Source: Arthrobacter sp. Bi83 (lineage in GTDB: Bacteria; Actinomycetota; Actinomycetes; Actinomycetales; Micrococcaceae). From it: a stretch of 64,000 nucleotides of DNA. Of the stretch, positions 1 to 8,284 are shown one piece after another. Both the position numbers and the translations under genes were made by a program. The DNA lies in contig NZ_CAKKLY010000022.1 in NCBI RefSeq assembly GCF_918698095.1, forward strand, positions 1 through 64,000, read 5' to 3'. The stretch's first letter is position 1. Each line of letters opens with the position of its first letter. A model generated the notes under the pieces. That model was not told the DNA's origin. It saw only the letters and a program-made list of their open reading frames with translations, and did no database searches.

Positions 1-2
1 TG

Positions 3-3000
3 AACAATGTGACGTTTACACTCACGGACTCGATGGGCCGTTACCACTACGCCACCTGGTACAGCCGCGGCGAGGACGCCCTCTCTGGAACCGCGTCGGT
101 GCCCGTCGATGCTACGTGGGCGGCGGGCGCGCTGAATCTTATTTCGATTGATGTTTACAGCGCTGGCGCCTACGTGAATTACCGGCCTGGTGCGCCTGCC
201 TACAAGAGCCCCTCGGGTCTAAAGGATCCCAGGCCCGTGGACTTGGACTTCGCTGGAGCTCAGTCGGCAATCGCTACTTGGATCATCGTTCCCTCAGAGG
301 TGATCTTCACTGATAGGGACGGCACATCGGAGGATACATACACTGTTCCAGCGCTGAAGGGTGTCGACTACCTGGTGGGCGACAATGTCGTTCCCGCCGG
401 CACCTATCCGGGCACGGGCGACGTCTCCGTGACCGCCAGAGGCAAGGCTGATTACGCCTTCGAACCCGGCGCGGTTTCGGAATGGAGGACGACGTTCACG
501 GCGACCCCGTATGAAGTGGCTCCGGCGGCGGTGGTGTTCACGGACAAGGAAGGCACCGCCGAGGATTCGTACATAGTCCCTGAGACTGAGGGCGTGGACT
601 ACCTGGTGGGCGACAATGTCGTTCCGGCGGGCACGTACCCGGGGACCGGGACGGTGACTGTCACGGCTAGGGCCAAGGCCGATTACGTGCTCAAGGCCGG
701 TGCGGTGTCGGAGTGGTCGGCGACGTTTAAGGCGACCCGGTTCCTGGTTGCTCCGGCGGCGGTGGTGTTCACGGACAAGGAAGGCACGGCCGAGGACGCG
801 TACACGGTCCCTGAGACTGATGGCGTGGACTACCTGGTGGGCGACAAGGTCGTTCCGGCGGGCACGTACCCGGGGACCGGGACGGTGACTGTCACGGCTA
901 GGGCCAAGGCCGATTACGTCCTCAAGGCCGGCGCGGTGTCGGAGTGGTCGGCAACGTTCAAGGCGACCCCGTACCTGGTGACGCCGGCTGCGGTGGTGTT
1001 CACGGATAAGGATGGCACGGCCGAGGATTCGTACACGGTCCCGGCCTTGGCCGGTGTTGAGTATTTCGTCAATGACAAGGCTATTCCGGCGGGTACCTAT
1101 CCGGGCGCCGGGAAGGTGACTGTCACGGCGAACGCCAAGCCGGACTTCGTTCTGACGGAGGGCTCTGCAGCGTCATGGTCAGCGACGTTCAAGGCGACCC
1201 CGTTCCTTGTGACGCCGGCTGCCGTGGTGTTCACGGATAAGGACGGCACCGCCGAGGATTCGTACACGGTTCCCGCGACGGACGGCGTCGAATATTTCAC
1301 TGGTGACAAGGTTGTCCCGGCGGGGACATATCCGGGCGCCGGGATTGTCACGGTCACGGCGAACGCCAAGGACGATTATGTCCTCAAGGCCGGCGCGGTG
1401 TCCGAGTGGTCGGCGACGTTCAGGGCCACCCCGTTGTTGGTGACGCCGGCTCCGGTGGTGTTCACGGACAAGGACGGCACGGCCGATGATTCGTACACCG
1501 TTCCCGCCACTGAAGGCGTGGACTACCTGGTGGGCGACAAGGTCGTTCCGGCGGGCGCGTACCCGGGCACGGGGACTGTGACGGTCACCGCCAAGACGAA
1601 GCCCAACTACGCTCTTGTGGTGGGTGCACTCGCGTCATGGACAGCAACGTTTAAGGCGAGCCCGTTGTTGGTGACGCCGGCTGCGGTGGTGTTCACGGAT
1701 AAGGACGGCACGGCCGAGGACACGTACACGGTCCCTGCTATGGCCGGTGTTGAGTATTTCGTCAATGACAAGGCGATTCCGGCGGGTACCTATCCGGGCG
1801 CCGGGACGGTAACTGTCAAGGCGACGGCCAAGCCGGACTACGTTCTGACGGAGGGTCCCGCGGCATCATGGTCAGCGACGTTTAGGGCGAGCCCGTTGTT
1901 GGTGACGCCGGCTGCGGTGGTGTTCACGGATAAGGACGGTACGGCGGAGGACACGTACATGGTCCCGGCCACGGAGGGCGTCGACTACCTGCTTGCTGAC
2001 AAGGTTGTTCCGGCGGGTACCTATCCGGGCACGGGCGAGGTGACAGTGACTGCCAGGGCCAAGCCGGACTACGTTCTGACCGAGGGTGCTGCATCATGGA
2101 CGGCGGCGTTCAAGGCCACCCCGTTGTTGGTGACGCCGGCTCCGGTGGTGTTCACGGACAAGGACGGCACGGCCGAGGATTCGTACGCCGTTCCCGAGAC
2201 CGTGGGCGTGGACTACCTGGTGAGCGACAAGGTTGTTCCGGCGGGTACCTATCCGGGCACGGGCGAGGTGACAGTGACTGCCAGGGCCAAGCCGGACTAC
2301 GTTCTGACCGAGGGTGCTGCATCATGGACGGCGACGTTCAAGGCCACCCCGTTGTTGGTGACGCCGGCTGCGGTGGTGTTCACGGAGAAGGACGGTACAG
2401 CGGCCGACACGTACGCCGTTCCCGCCACCGAAGGCGTCGATTACCTGGTTGGTGACAAGCTCGTTCCGGCTGGCACGTACCCGGGGACCGGCACAGTGAC
2501 TGTCACCGCCAGGCCCAAGCCGGACTACGCTCTGGCGGATGGTGCTGCGGCCACTTGGACGGCCACTTTCAAGGCGACTCCGTACGTCGTGACTCCGGCG
2601 GCTGTGACGTTCGCGGACAAGGACGGCACTGCACAGGACAGGTACACAGTTCCCTCCACACAGGGTGTTGATTACCTCGTGGGCGGGAAGATGGTCGCTC
2701 CGGGCTCTTACCTGGGTGCCGGCACGGTCACGGTGACAGCCAAGGCGAAGCCGGACTACGTGCTCAAGGCCAGCACGGTGTCATCCTGGTCCCTGACCTT
2801 CAAGGGGACTTTCCGCTTTACATCTGTCGTGGGAACGGGCGACCTCAACGGCGACCGGAAGGCTGACGTCCTGGTCCGCGACAGCAGCGGCGCACTGTGG
2901 CTCTACCCGGGCAACGGTCGCGGTGGCTGGCTCACCCGGATCAAGGCGGGCACCGGCTGGAATGGTTTCACCTCGATCGTTGGGCCTGGCGACCTGAACA

Positions 3001-3566
3001 GCGACGGAAAGGCGGACATCTTGGCCCGCGACACCGCCGGGGCCTTGTGGCTTTACCCCGGCAACGGCCGGGGAGGTTGGCTCGCACGGATCAAGGCGGG
3101 GACCGGCTGGAACGGGTTTACCGCCATCGTAGGTCCCGGTGACATGAACGGTGACGGGAAAGCCGACGTGCTGGCCCGCGACACCAGCGGAACATTGTGG
3201 CTGTACCCAGGCAACGGCCGGGGCGGCTGGCTCGCGCGGATCAAGGCGGGAACCGGCTGGAACGGGTTCACCGCCGTCGTCGGTGCTGGCGACATGAACG
3301 GCGACCGGAAATCAGACGTTCTGGCGCGCGACAGCGGTGGAACGTTGTGGCTCTACCGTGGCAATGGCCGCGGCGGATTCCTGTCACGGACTAGCGCAGG
3401 CCCCGGCTGGAACGCCATGACATTCATTGTCAGTGCCCGAGAGTTCAACGGCGATGGCCGGAACGATGTCCTGGCCGTGGATTCAGCCGGAGTTCTCTGG
3501 CTCTACCGGGGTAACGGCACCGGTGGCTGGCTCGGCCGTGTGCAGGCAGCGACCGGCTGGAACTGA
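3..3566 (+). CDS. Giant repeat surface protein with C-terminal FG-GAP/VCBS domain, 5' end outside window
   Basis: The reading frame is open from the first complete codon, so the gene very likely begins upstream; the GTG at position 9 has no convincing ribosome site. After about 95 residues come 11 tandem units of 77 residues (two of 76), each with a VVFTDKDGTAEDxYTVP start, a GVDYLVGDKVVPAGTYPG core and an ATFKATP end. The last 250 residues are five 50-residue FG-GAP/VCBS-like units with DLNGDxKADVLARD calcium-loop motifs and WLYPGNGRGGW strands, suggesting a beta-propeller or similar ligand-binding tail. No transmembrane anchor or sorting signal follows; the protein stops at GWN. The same tail ends the subtilase near 26 kb. 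Role is inferred to be extracellular (adhesion or matrix); the 77-residue unit is not one I can assign to a named family. Confidence 0.85.
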   Translation, partial: NNVTFTLTDSMGRYHYATWYSRGEDALSGTASVPVDATWAAGALNLISIDVYSAGAYVNYRPGAPAYKSPSGLKDPRPVDLDFAGAQSAIATWIIVPSEVIFTDRDGTSEDTYTVPALKGVDYLVGDNVVPAGTYPGTGDVSVTARGKADYAFEPGAVSEWRTTFTATPYEVAPAAVVFTDKEGTAEDSYIVPETEGVDYLVGDNVVPAGTYPGTGTVTVTARAKADYVLKAGAVSEWSATFKATRFLVAPAAVVFTDKEGTAEDAYTVPETDGVDYLVGDKVVPAGTYPGTGTVTVTARAKADYVLKAGAVSEWSATFKATPYLVTPAAVVFTDKDGTAEDSYTVPALAGVEYFVNDKAIPAGTYPGAGKVTVTANAKPDFVLTEGSAASWSATFKATPFLVTPAAVVFTDKDGTAEDSYTVPATDGVEYFTGDKVVPAGTYPGAGIVTVTANAKDDYVLKAGAVSEWSATFRATPLLVTPAPVVFTDKDGTADDSYTVPATEGVDYLVGDKVVPAGAYPGTGTVTVTAKTKPNYALVVGALASWTATFKASPLLVTPAAVVFTDKDGTAEDTYTVPAMAGVEYFVNDKAIPAGTYPGAGTVTVKATAKPDYVLTEGPAASWSATFRASPLLVTPAAVVFTDKDGTAEDTYMVPATEGVDYLLADKVVPAGTYPGTGEVTVTARAKPDYVLTEGAASWTAAFKATPLLVTPAPVVFTDKDGTAEDSYAVPETVGVDYLVSDKVVPAGTYPGTGEVTVTARAKPDYVLTEGAASWTATFKATPLLVTPAAVVFTEKDGTAADTYAVPATEGVDYLVGDKLVPAGTYPGTGTVTVTARPKPDYALADGAAATWTATFKATPYVVTPAAVTFADKDGTAQDRYTVPSTQGVDYLVGGKMVAPGSYLGAGTVTVTAKAKPDYVLKASTVSSWSLTFKGTFRFTSVVGTGDLNGDRKADVLVRDSSGALWLYPGNGRGGWLTRIKAGTGWNGFTSIVGPGDLNSDGKADILARDTAGALWLYPGNGRGGWLARIKAGTGWNGFTAIVGPGDMNGDGKADVLARDTSGTLWLYPGNGRGGWLARIKAGTGWNGFTAVVGAGDMNGDRKSDVLARDSGGTLWLYRGNGRGGFLSRTSAGPGWNAMTFIVSAREFNGDGRNDVLAVDSAGVLWLYRGNGTGGWLGRVQAATGWN
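300..2816 (+). repeat. Eleven tandem 231-bp coding repeats
   Basis: Copies of a conserved GTG(G/A)T(G/C)TTC-type start word lie at 300, 531, 762, 993, 1224, 1455, 1686, 1917, 2145, 2373 and 2604. The period is exactly 231 bp except for two 228-bp units that each lost one codon in the EGAASW segment. High nucleotide identity between neighbouring copies suggests recent expansion or gene conversion, so copy number may vary between strains. Confidence 0.9.
2817..3566 (+). repeat. Five 150-bp FG-GAP coding repeats
   Basis: Five exact-length 150-bp units encode the calcium-loop/blade repeats; the GAC/GAG codons that open each DLNGD-like loop are at 2841, 2991, 3141, 3291 and 3441. The last unit is the most divergent (REFNGDGRNDVLAVD), and the same divergent final unit occurs in the subtilase at 25.9 kb. 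Confidence 0.85.
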
Positions 3567-3599
3567 CGCCCGGAGGCCAGGGAAACCCCTGACAGGAAA

Positions 3600-3628
3600 C
3601 GGCCGCCGCGTGAGTCACGCGACGGCCG
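3600..3628. terminator. GC-rich hairpin between convergent genes
   Basis: GGCCGCCGCGTGA is followed almost directly by TCACGCGACGGCC, a near-perfect inverted repeat with one mismatch. It sits between the stop at 3566 on + and the stop at 3639 on -, so it can serve both genes. No strong T tract is visible. A similar hairpin follows the subtilase at 26.07 kb. Confidence 0.6.
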
Positions 3629-3638
3629 CCGTCGCCTA

Positions 3639-4451
3639 CTAGATGCAGGAGTGGTCGTAGTCGAATCCGCCGGAGACGTACTGGGTGAGCGTGATCTTGC
3701 CGCCGGCGGTGAGCGGGGCGTCGGCGCATTTGCGCTTGGCGACGGCGAGGGAGTTGGCGCCGGCGAGCCAGCTGGGCAGTCTGTAGAGGTTGCTGGACGA
3801 CGGAACCGTGCCGGCAATTTGGCGCCACTGGGTTGCGGTGGAGTAGATGCCCGTTCGGGCTCCGATGCTGGCGTAATAGGCTGTCATGCCCTCCAGATCG
3901 GCACGGTTCGCGACGGTGTCGGTTGACCAGCTGTTACCCGTCTCCACGTCAAGCCACCACATGTAAGAAGACGGGTTGCTGACGCCCCGGATGTTCGCAT
4001 TGTCGTACGCCTTGGCGTATCCGTACATGTAGGAGCAGGCGGCCCCATAGGAGCCCTGGGTGCATTCGCCGTACGGGTTACTTACGGTGGTGCCGCCGTA
4101 CGCGTTGCTGGTGGGCCACCACGACCCGGCTGCGCCGGGGTTTGCCGTGTTGGCGTACAGGGCCACCAACGGCTGGCCCGTTCCGCCCGTGGATGTGCCC
4201 GCCCACGAAAGCTGCGTGCCGAGGCACGGGTTCGTGGTGTTGGCCAGGCCGTTGTTCACGCCGACAATGCCGAAGCTCTGGCCCGTCGGCAAGGCTTTGC
4301 CGCACTGGGGCCACGACACGTCGTTGCCGGGGCCGGGAGCTGTGGCTGCGTGCGCCGGCAAGGCGGCGAACGTCAGGAGGGCTGCCGCGGCGGCTGCGGC
4401 CAGCGGCAACCGGAAGCGCCGTGTGGGGGCAGTTGGGCTATGAGGAGACAT
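3639..4451 (-). CDS. Secreted GH25-like (lysozyme-like) hydrolase
   Basis: 270 residues. The start chosen (4451) gives a normal signal peptide (RRFRLPL, an alanine-rich core, AHA cleavage site) and has GGAAGG about 8 nt upstream; the frame extends further 5' but without signal-peptide logic. The mature protein opens with a DVSWPQCG motif and carries WWLDVETG in mid-domain, the two acidic positions expected of a GH25/GH25-like TIM barrel that cleaves peptidoglycan-type glycans. Six or more cysteines suggest disulfides, consistent with export. It converges on the giant repeat gene. Degraded copies of this gene lie downstream of the EAL gene. Enzymatic activity is inferred from fold family; it may be a non-lytic wall-binding member. 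Confidence 0.75.
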   Translation of the reverse strand: MSPHSPTAPTRRFRLPLAAAAAAALLTFAALPAHAATAPGPGNDVSWPQCGKALPTGQSFGIVGVNNGLANTTNPCLGTQLSWAGTSTGGTGQPLVALYANTANPGAAGSWWPTSNAYGGTTVSNPYGECTQGSYGAACSYMYGYAKAYDNANIRGVSNPSSYMWWLDVETGNSWSTDTVANRADLEGMTAYYASIGARTGIYSTATQWRQIAGTVPSSSNLYRLPSWLAGANSLAVAKRKCADAPLTAGGKITLTQYVSGGFDYDHSCI

Positions 4452-4544
4452 CGTCGGCCTTCCGGTCGTGACTGAGCAAAACAGAAACCCAGCATGAGCG
4501 GAGCAGACGTTCGTGGTCAAGAGCGCGGAGCGCGCAGCCCATAA

Positions 4545-4613
4545 TCACGGCTGTCTACTCTTTGAGTCCTACAGGTAGTCTCCGTTGCCCAAATTCTCTT
4601 CCAGGGTGCGGCA
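4545..4613 (-). pseudogene. Decayed fragment of the Hpt-like gene of 14.8 kb
   Basis: The stretch TCACGGCTGTCTACTCTTTG and the following bases match the 3' end of the Hpt-like gene and its downstream DNA at 14832-14860. The match then jumps across a deletion to AAATTCTCTTCCAGGGTGCG, which corresponds to 14966-14990. Only about 70 bp remain and no reading frame is intact. It lies just upstream of the GH25-like gene. Confidence 0.65.
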
Positions 4614-4838
4614 CCCGGACGGGGGACTTTTACGGCTAGACAGCTAAACCACGCTGACGGCTTCCGGCCATTCCGGGGGCGTTACCCTGGGAAATGAAAA
4701 TGTATTTATAGGAACGGCCACGATGCGTTCTTCCCGTAGTAGTCTTCTCGAAGGTCAGAGCCCTATACCACTTAAGGGAGAGGTGTTCTTAGCCAGCACA
4801 GGGCTCAGCCGGTGCGCCGACATATAAAGGAATAGCCG

Positions 4839-5969
4839 ATGTCCAGGGACGAGTCATTTCCGGCGGTCACCGGCGCAGAACAAAGTCCGGAGCCCGGGGG
4901 CACGGACTCACCGCCACAAGACGTGGACCGAACGACGCTGCGCGGCCAAGTGCTGGATCTGATCAACGATGTCCTGACGGATACGGTCCCGGAGGGGGCG
5001 TGGGCCAGGACGCAGTTGCGGGAGCTGTTGGCCGCGAACGCGGACGAGCCCGAACGCGCGCTGCTCCAGCACCTGATAGCAGTGACGACCACGGACCTAA
5101 CAGATTCCCAAGCCGATGGCGACACACCACACGAGCAGGTGGACGGCGGCCAAGACCCGTCGGTGCCTGAGAAGCCCCGGCTCGTGCCCGGGCCGCTTGA
5201 CCGGTGGGGCAGAAAACGAATCACGGCCGTCTTGGGGACCAGGATGCTGCTGACTGCTTTCCAACCCATCCGGGAACTGCCGGCGGGACACGTGGCTGGC
5301 TTCGAGGCGTTGACACGCTTCGTCAGCCGCGACGGGGCCAGCGCCGACACCTGGTTCCGGGAAGCCGCTGCCCTCGGATTGGGCCCGGACCTGGAAATCG
5401 CCGCCCTGCATTGTGCCCTGTCGGCTGCACGGGAGATCCCCGATCACTTGTTCGTTGCCTTTAACCTCAGCCCGGCATCTTGTAGGGACCCGCGGATCCT
5501 GGCGCTGCTGGAGGGCGGAGATGTGGCTTTGGACAGAATCGTTATCGAGATGGTGGGCCAGGTTTCAGGCCAGGATCTGGATGGCCTGATACGGGTGTTA
5601 GGCCCGCTGCGGCAGCAGGGTGTGCGGATTGCCGTTGACGGCTCCGGCCCCGATACTGCCTCCCCGGACCAAATCCTGCAACTGGTCCCCGACATCATCA
5701 AACTCGACCGCAGCTTCATTGAAGGAATCATCCATCCCAACCCGGCACAGACCCAGGGCACGGACCTGGTCGAGCTAGCCAAGCAGACAGGAGCGGTACT
5801 GTCCGCCAAAGGCATCGAAAGCCAGGAGGAACTGGCCGCCGTCACAAGGGCCGGTATGACCGCCGCCCAAGGCTACTTACTGGGACGGCCCTCCGTGCAT
5901 CCCCTGGATTGGTCCGCCTGGATCATCGAGGCAGCAACCGCTGACGCCGCCGCTGCCGAAGAAGGGTAA
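4839..5969 (+). CDS. EAL-domain protein with degenerate active site
   Basis: 376 residues; start supported by AAAGGA 7 nt upstream. Residues 34-85 form a helical module also seen in the small protein at 61.1-61.5 kb. Residues about 135-360 are an EAL (cyclic di-GMP phosphodiesterase-type) domain: E156 in the FEALTRF motif, N209 in FNLSP, E237, D267, K288 in IIKLD and Q344 in QGYLLGRP are present. However the second Asp of the DD motif is G268, the first Glu of the usual AEGVE motif is K324, and the loop-6 Glu after the E237 strand is Gly. These positions are normally needed for metal binding or loop support, so catalysis is doubtful and a c-di-GMP-binding or protein-interaction role is more likely. 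Cytoplasmic, no membrane segments. Confidence 0.8.
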   Translation: MSRDESFPAVTGAEQSPEPGGTDSPPQDVDRTTLRGQVLDLINDVLTDTVPEGAWARTQLRELLAANADEPERALLQHLIAVTTTDLTDSQADGDTPHEQVDGGQDPSVPEKPRLVPGPLDRWGRKRITAVLGTRMLLTAFQPIRELPAGHVAGFEALTRFVSRDGASADTWFREAAALGLGPDLEIAALHCALSAAREIPDHLFVAFNLSPASCRDPRILALLEGGDVALDRIVIEMVGQVSGQDLDGLIRVLGPLRQQGVRIAVDGSGPDTASPDQILQLVPDIIKLDRSFIEGIIHPNPAQTQGTDLVELAKQTGAVLSAKGIESQEELAAVTRAGMTAAQGYLLGRPSVHPLDWSAWIIEAATADAAAAEEG

Positions 5970-5974
5970 CCCCC

Positions 5975-6122
5975 GCCAGATCAGCACGGTTCGCCGTGGT
6001 GTCCGTTGACCAGCTGTTGCCGGTCTCTACGTCAAGCACACGTAGGAAGCCGGTTGTTCACGCCGACAATGCCCGAGGTATGGCCCTTCGGCAAGGCTTT
6101 CCGCACTGGGGCCACGACTTGG
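5975..6122 (-). pseudogene. Decayed, internally deleted copy of the GH25-like hydrolase gene
   Basis: Bases 5975-6045 match 3893-3972 of the hydrolase gene (for example GTTGACCAGCTGTT and ACGTCAAGC). Bases 6048-6122 match about 4250-4320 (GTTGTTCACGCCGACAATGC, GGCAAGGCTTT, GCACTGGGGCCACGAC). About 280 bp between the two blocks is missing and there are substitutions and indels, so no product is possible. About 20 bp further on, CATAATTCCTGCGCAAAT (6143-6160) resembles the Hpt-like gene near 14950, repeating the hydrolase-then-Hpt order seen at 3.6-4.6 kb. Confidence 0.75.
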
Positions 6123-6341
6123 CGGGCTCCGTTCGTTATCCCCATAATTCCTGCGCAAATCCTTGGCCTACGTTGATCAAAAGCACCTCAAGTCGCAAAT
6201 AAGAAGTAATAGGCTAATTACAGTTTCTGCACTGGAAATTCAAAGTCGTCTATCCGCTGCCCTGCGTGGGCGCGCCTGCCTGAGCGCGGTGCCCCACGCC
6301 CCGCGCTTGGCGCCCGGGCAGCGGACTGTCCTGGGGGATAA

Positions 6342-7037
6342 ATGTCTGCTCGCAATACCACTGCCACAAAATCCGCTTCTCGCCCCGGGAAGGTCCGCGC
6401 CGTTTTGGCGGCAGGCTTGGTCCTCGGCGTCGGGGCTGCCTTCACGCTCGCTGCGTGGACGGACAACGAATGGGTGTTCGGCGGCGCCGGCCCCGCGAAC
6501 AACCCGGGCACCAAAACCTACGCCATGGAACAGAATACGGTCGCTCCATTCGCTGACGGCTCCTGGACTGACCAGCCGAACGCGAACGGCGGCCGGCTGG
6601 ATTTCACCATGGAGGCAGCTGACCTGCTGCCGGGGGAGACGGTCTACGCACCCTTCCAACTCCGTGCCAAGGCCGGGTCCGAAGGCCTCACCGTGTCACT
6701 GGCCGAGGCAAGGCAGGCCACGAATCCTGCCGTCGGCAACGCCAACAGCACGGCCCTCTACGCCGCCATGCGCTACCAGGCCTGGGTCGGTCTGGACGCC
6801 GCGAACTGCAGTGCTTTGGGAGACAAAACCGCGGGAACGGTTCTGGTCCCGGCGGGGTCCGAGCTGGATACCCTCGGCCTGAACGAATTCTCGCTCGCCG
6901 CCGGCGCATCCAACGCAGCCGGTGCCCCGGTGAACATCTGCTTCGCCATGACCCTGCCGGCCACCACCGTCGACGCCTCGCTGCAGGGTAAGAACGTGGT
7001 TCCACTCTGGCGCTTCACCAGCATCAACGGGTCCTAG
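6342..7037 (+). CDS. TasA-like exported protein with alternate (SipW-type) signal peptide
   Basis: 231 residues, first gene of a tightly packed four-gene set. The N-terminus has a basic region, a hydrophobic core and an AAWTDNE motif at residues 37-43, typical of SipW-dependent alternate signal peptides. The rest is a beta-rich secreted domain (LDFTMEAADLLPGETVYAPF) similar in style to TasA/camelysin fibre or surface proteins. The signal-peptidase gene follows by 9 bp. Function as a fibre-forming or matrix protein is inferred from family and context. Confidence 0.7.
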   Translation: MSARNTTATKSASRPGKVRAVLAAGLVLGVGAAFTLAAWTDNEWVFGGAGPANNPGTKTYAMEQNTVAPFADGSWTDQPNANGGRLDFTMEAADLLPGETVYAPFQLRAKAGSEGLTVSLAEARQATNPAVGNANSTALYAAMRYQAWVGLDAANCSALGDKTAGTVLVPAGSELDTLGLNEFSLAAGASNAAGAPVNICFAMTLPATTVDASLQGKNVVPLWRFTSINGS

Positions 7038-7046
7038 CGCGTTCCG

Positions 7047-7598
7047 GTGAACCGCTTCTTCGGCAGGGCGTCCTCCTGGGGACTGACGCTGCTGGCGGTG
7101 CTGGGTGCCGGTTGCATCGCCAGCATCGCTGCCGCGGCGATCTTCAGCGTCACCTTCGTGGTTTTCCGTACCGGTTCGATGGAACCTGTGTATCCCGTTG
7201 GTGCGATGGCCGCGGTGCGGGAGGTCCCGGCGTCGTCCTTAAAGCCCGGGGACGTCGCAACCGTGCAGCGGACGGCAGGCGCCATGCCGGTCACGCACCG
7301 CGTCGTGTCGGTGACGCCTGATCCGGCGTCGAAAGAGGGCGCAGTCCTGATCCTGAAGGGCGACGCCAACAGCTCCGAGGACCCGGTGGAATACCGGGTC
7401 CAGTCAGCACGGAGGGTGCTCTTTTCCCTTCCGTCGGTCGGTTCCTGGGTCATGGGACTGCGCTCACCCTGGGCCATCGGGGCCAGCACGGTGCTGCTGG
7501 CCGCGCTGGTGGGCTGGGTTTTTTGGCCGCGGCAGGAGGCCGCCGCGTACGACGTCGATCCGCGCCTTGAGAGTCAAGCGGCACCACGGGAGGGGTGA
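7047..7598 (+). CDS. sipW: SipW-like type I signal peptidase
   Basis: 183 residues with a GTG start. A membrane segment at about residues 10-40 precedes the TGSMEP motif with nucleophile S44; H84 in VTHRV fits the Ser-His dyad of ER/SipW-type peptidases rather than the Ser-Lys dyad of LepB. KGDANSSEDP matches the conserved glycine/aspartate box. A second membrane helix lies near the C-terminus (residues about 135-165). It probably removes the alternate signal peptides of its neighbours. Its TGA overlaps the GTG of the next gene, suggesting translational coupling. Confidence 0.85.
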   Translation: MNRFFGRASSWGLTLLAVLGAGCIASIAAAAIFSVTFVVFRTGSMEPVYPVGAMAAVREVPASSLKPGDVATVQRTAGAMPVTHRVVSVTPDPASKEGAVLILKGDANSSEDPVEYRVQSARRVLFSLPSVGSWVMGLRSPWAIGASTVLLAALVGWVFWPRQEAAAYDVDPRLESQAAPREG

Positions 7599-8284
7599 GG
7601 GTGATGGGACGGGAACGCTGTCGGAGTGCCGTGCTTGCCGCCGCGGTCCTGCTCCTGCTCCAAGTCCTGCTTCAGGCGGGGGCGGGCACGGCCTCCGCCG
7701 ACGCCGTGGTGCCCGTGCCCGAGACGGGCGGGGAGGGCATGCTGCGGCTCACGTCGTCGGTCTACCCGCTGGACATTCCGCCCCTTTCGGCCGGCGAATC
7801 TTTCAGCTGGCAGGTGGGCGTGCTGCTGGACGGCCCAAAGAGCGCCTCCGCCACCATCCAGGTGCAAGCTGCCGGCTCCCTGGCGGAGGGGCCCGGCGCC
7901 TACCGGATCACCGCCCGCTCCTGCCCCGTCCAATGGCTGGGAACCAGCGGCAGGAACGCTGCCCTGAGCTGTCCCGTTGCCGAACGCCGGATCCTGGCAG
8001 CCGAGAGCTTTTCGGCGGCCGGCACGTTGAGTTATCCCGTGGGGGATTTCACCGCACGCGACGCGCCGTGGGTGCTGTTCAGCCTGGAACGCCCGTCTAC
8101 CGCCGGCCCTGAGGCCGGCACACTGAACTTCGGCATAGGGGTGGTGGCCGGCGGCGGGGACGAGCCTGCGGGTAAGCCACTCGCCTACACCGGTGCCGAT
8201 CTCCTCGGTTTCGTCGCGGGCGGTCTCGCGCTGATTGCCGCCGGCGCAGGCATACTCTTGGCCCGCCGTCGGAGGCTAACGTGA
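7595..8284 (+). CDS. Secreted protein with LAxTG-type cell-wall sorting signal
   Basis: 229 residues. The N-terminus is a signal peptide (hydrophobic residues 12-30, cleavage near ASADA). The middle, about 150 residues, is an unassigned beta-rich domain with three cysteines. The C-terminus shows LAYTG (196-200), a hydrophobic helix and an RRRR tail: a sorting signal of the LAxTG type used by class E sortases. No class E sortase gene is in the window. It overlaps the preceding and following genes by 4 bp each, so it belongs to the SipW/TasA operon and may be the wall anchor for the exported fibre proteins. Confidence 0.7.
   Translation: MRVMGRERCRSAVLAAAVLLLLQVLLQAGAGTASADAVVPVPETGGEGMLRLTSSVYPLDIPPLSAGESFSWQVGVLLDGPKSASATIQVQAAGSLAEGPGAYRITARSCPVQWLGTSGRNAALSCPVAERRILAAESFSAAGTLSYPVGDFTARDAPWVLFSLERPSTAGPEAGTLNFGIGVVAGGGDEPAGKPLAYTGADLLGFVAGGLALIAAGAGILLARRRRLT

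Noticed and set aside
300..2816. 231-bp repeats considered as a non-coding satellite
   Set aside because: The period keeps one long reading frame open and length changes are whole codons, so they are coding repeats.
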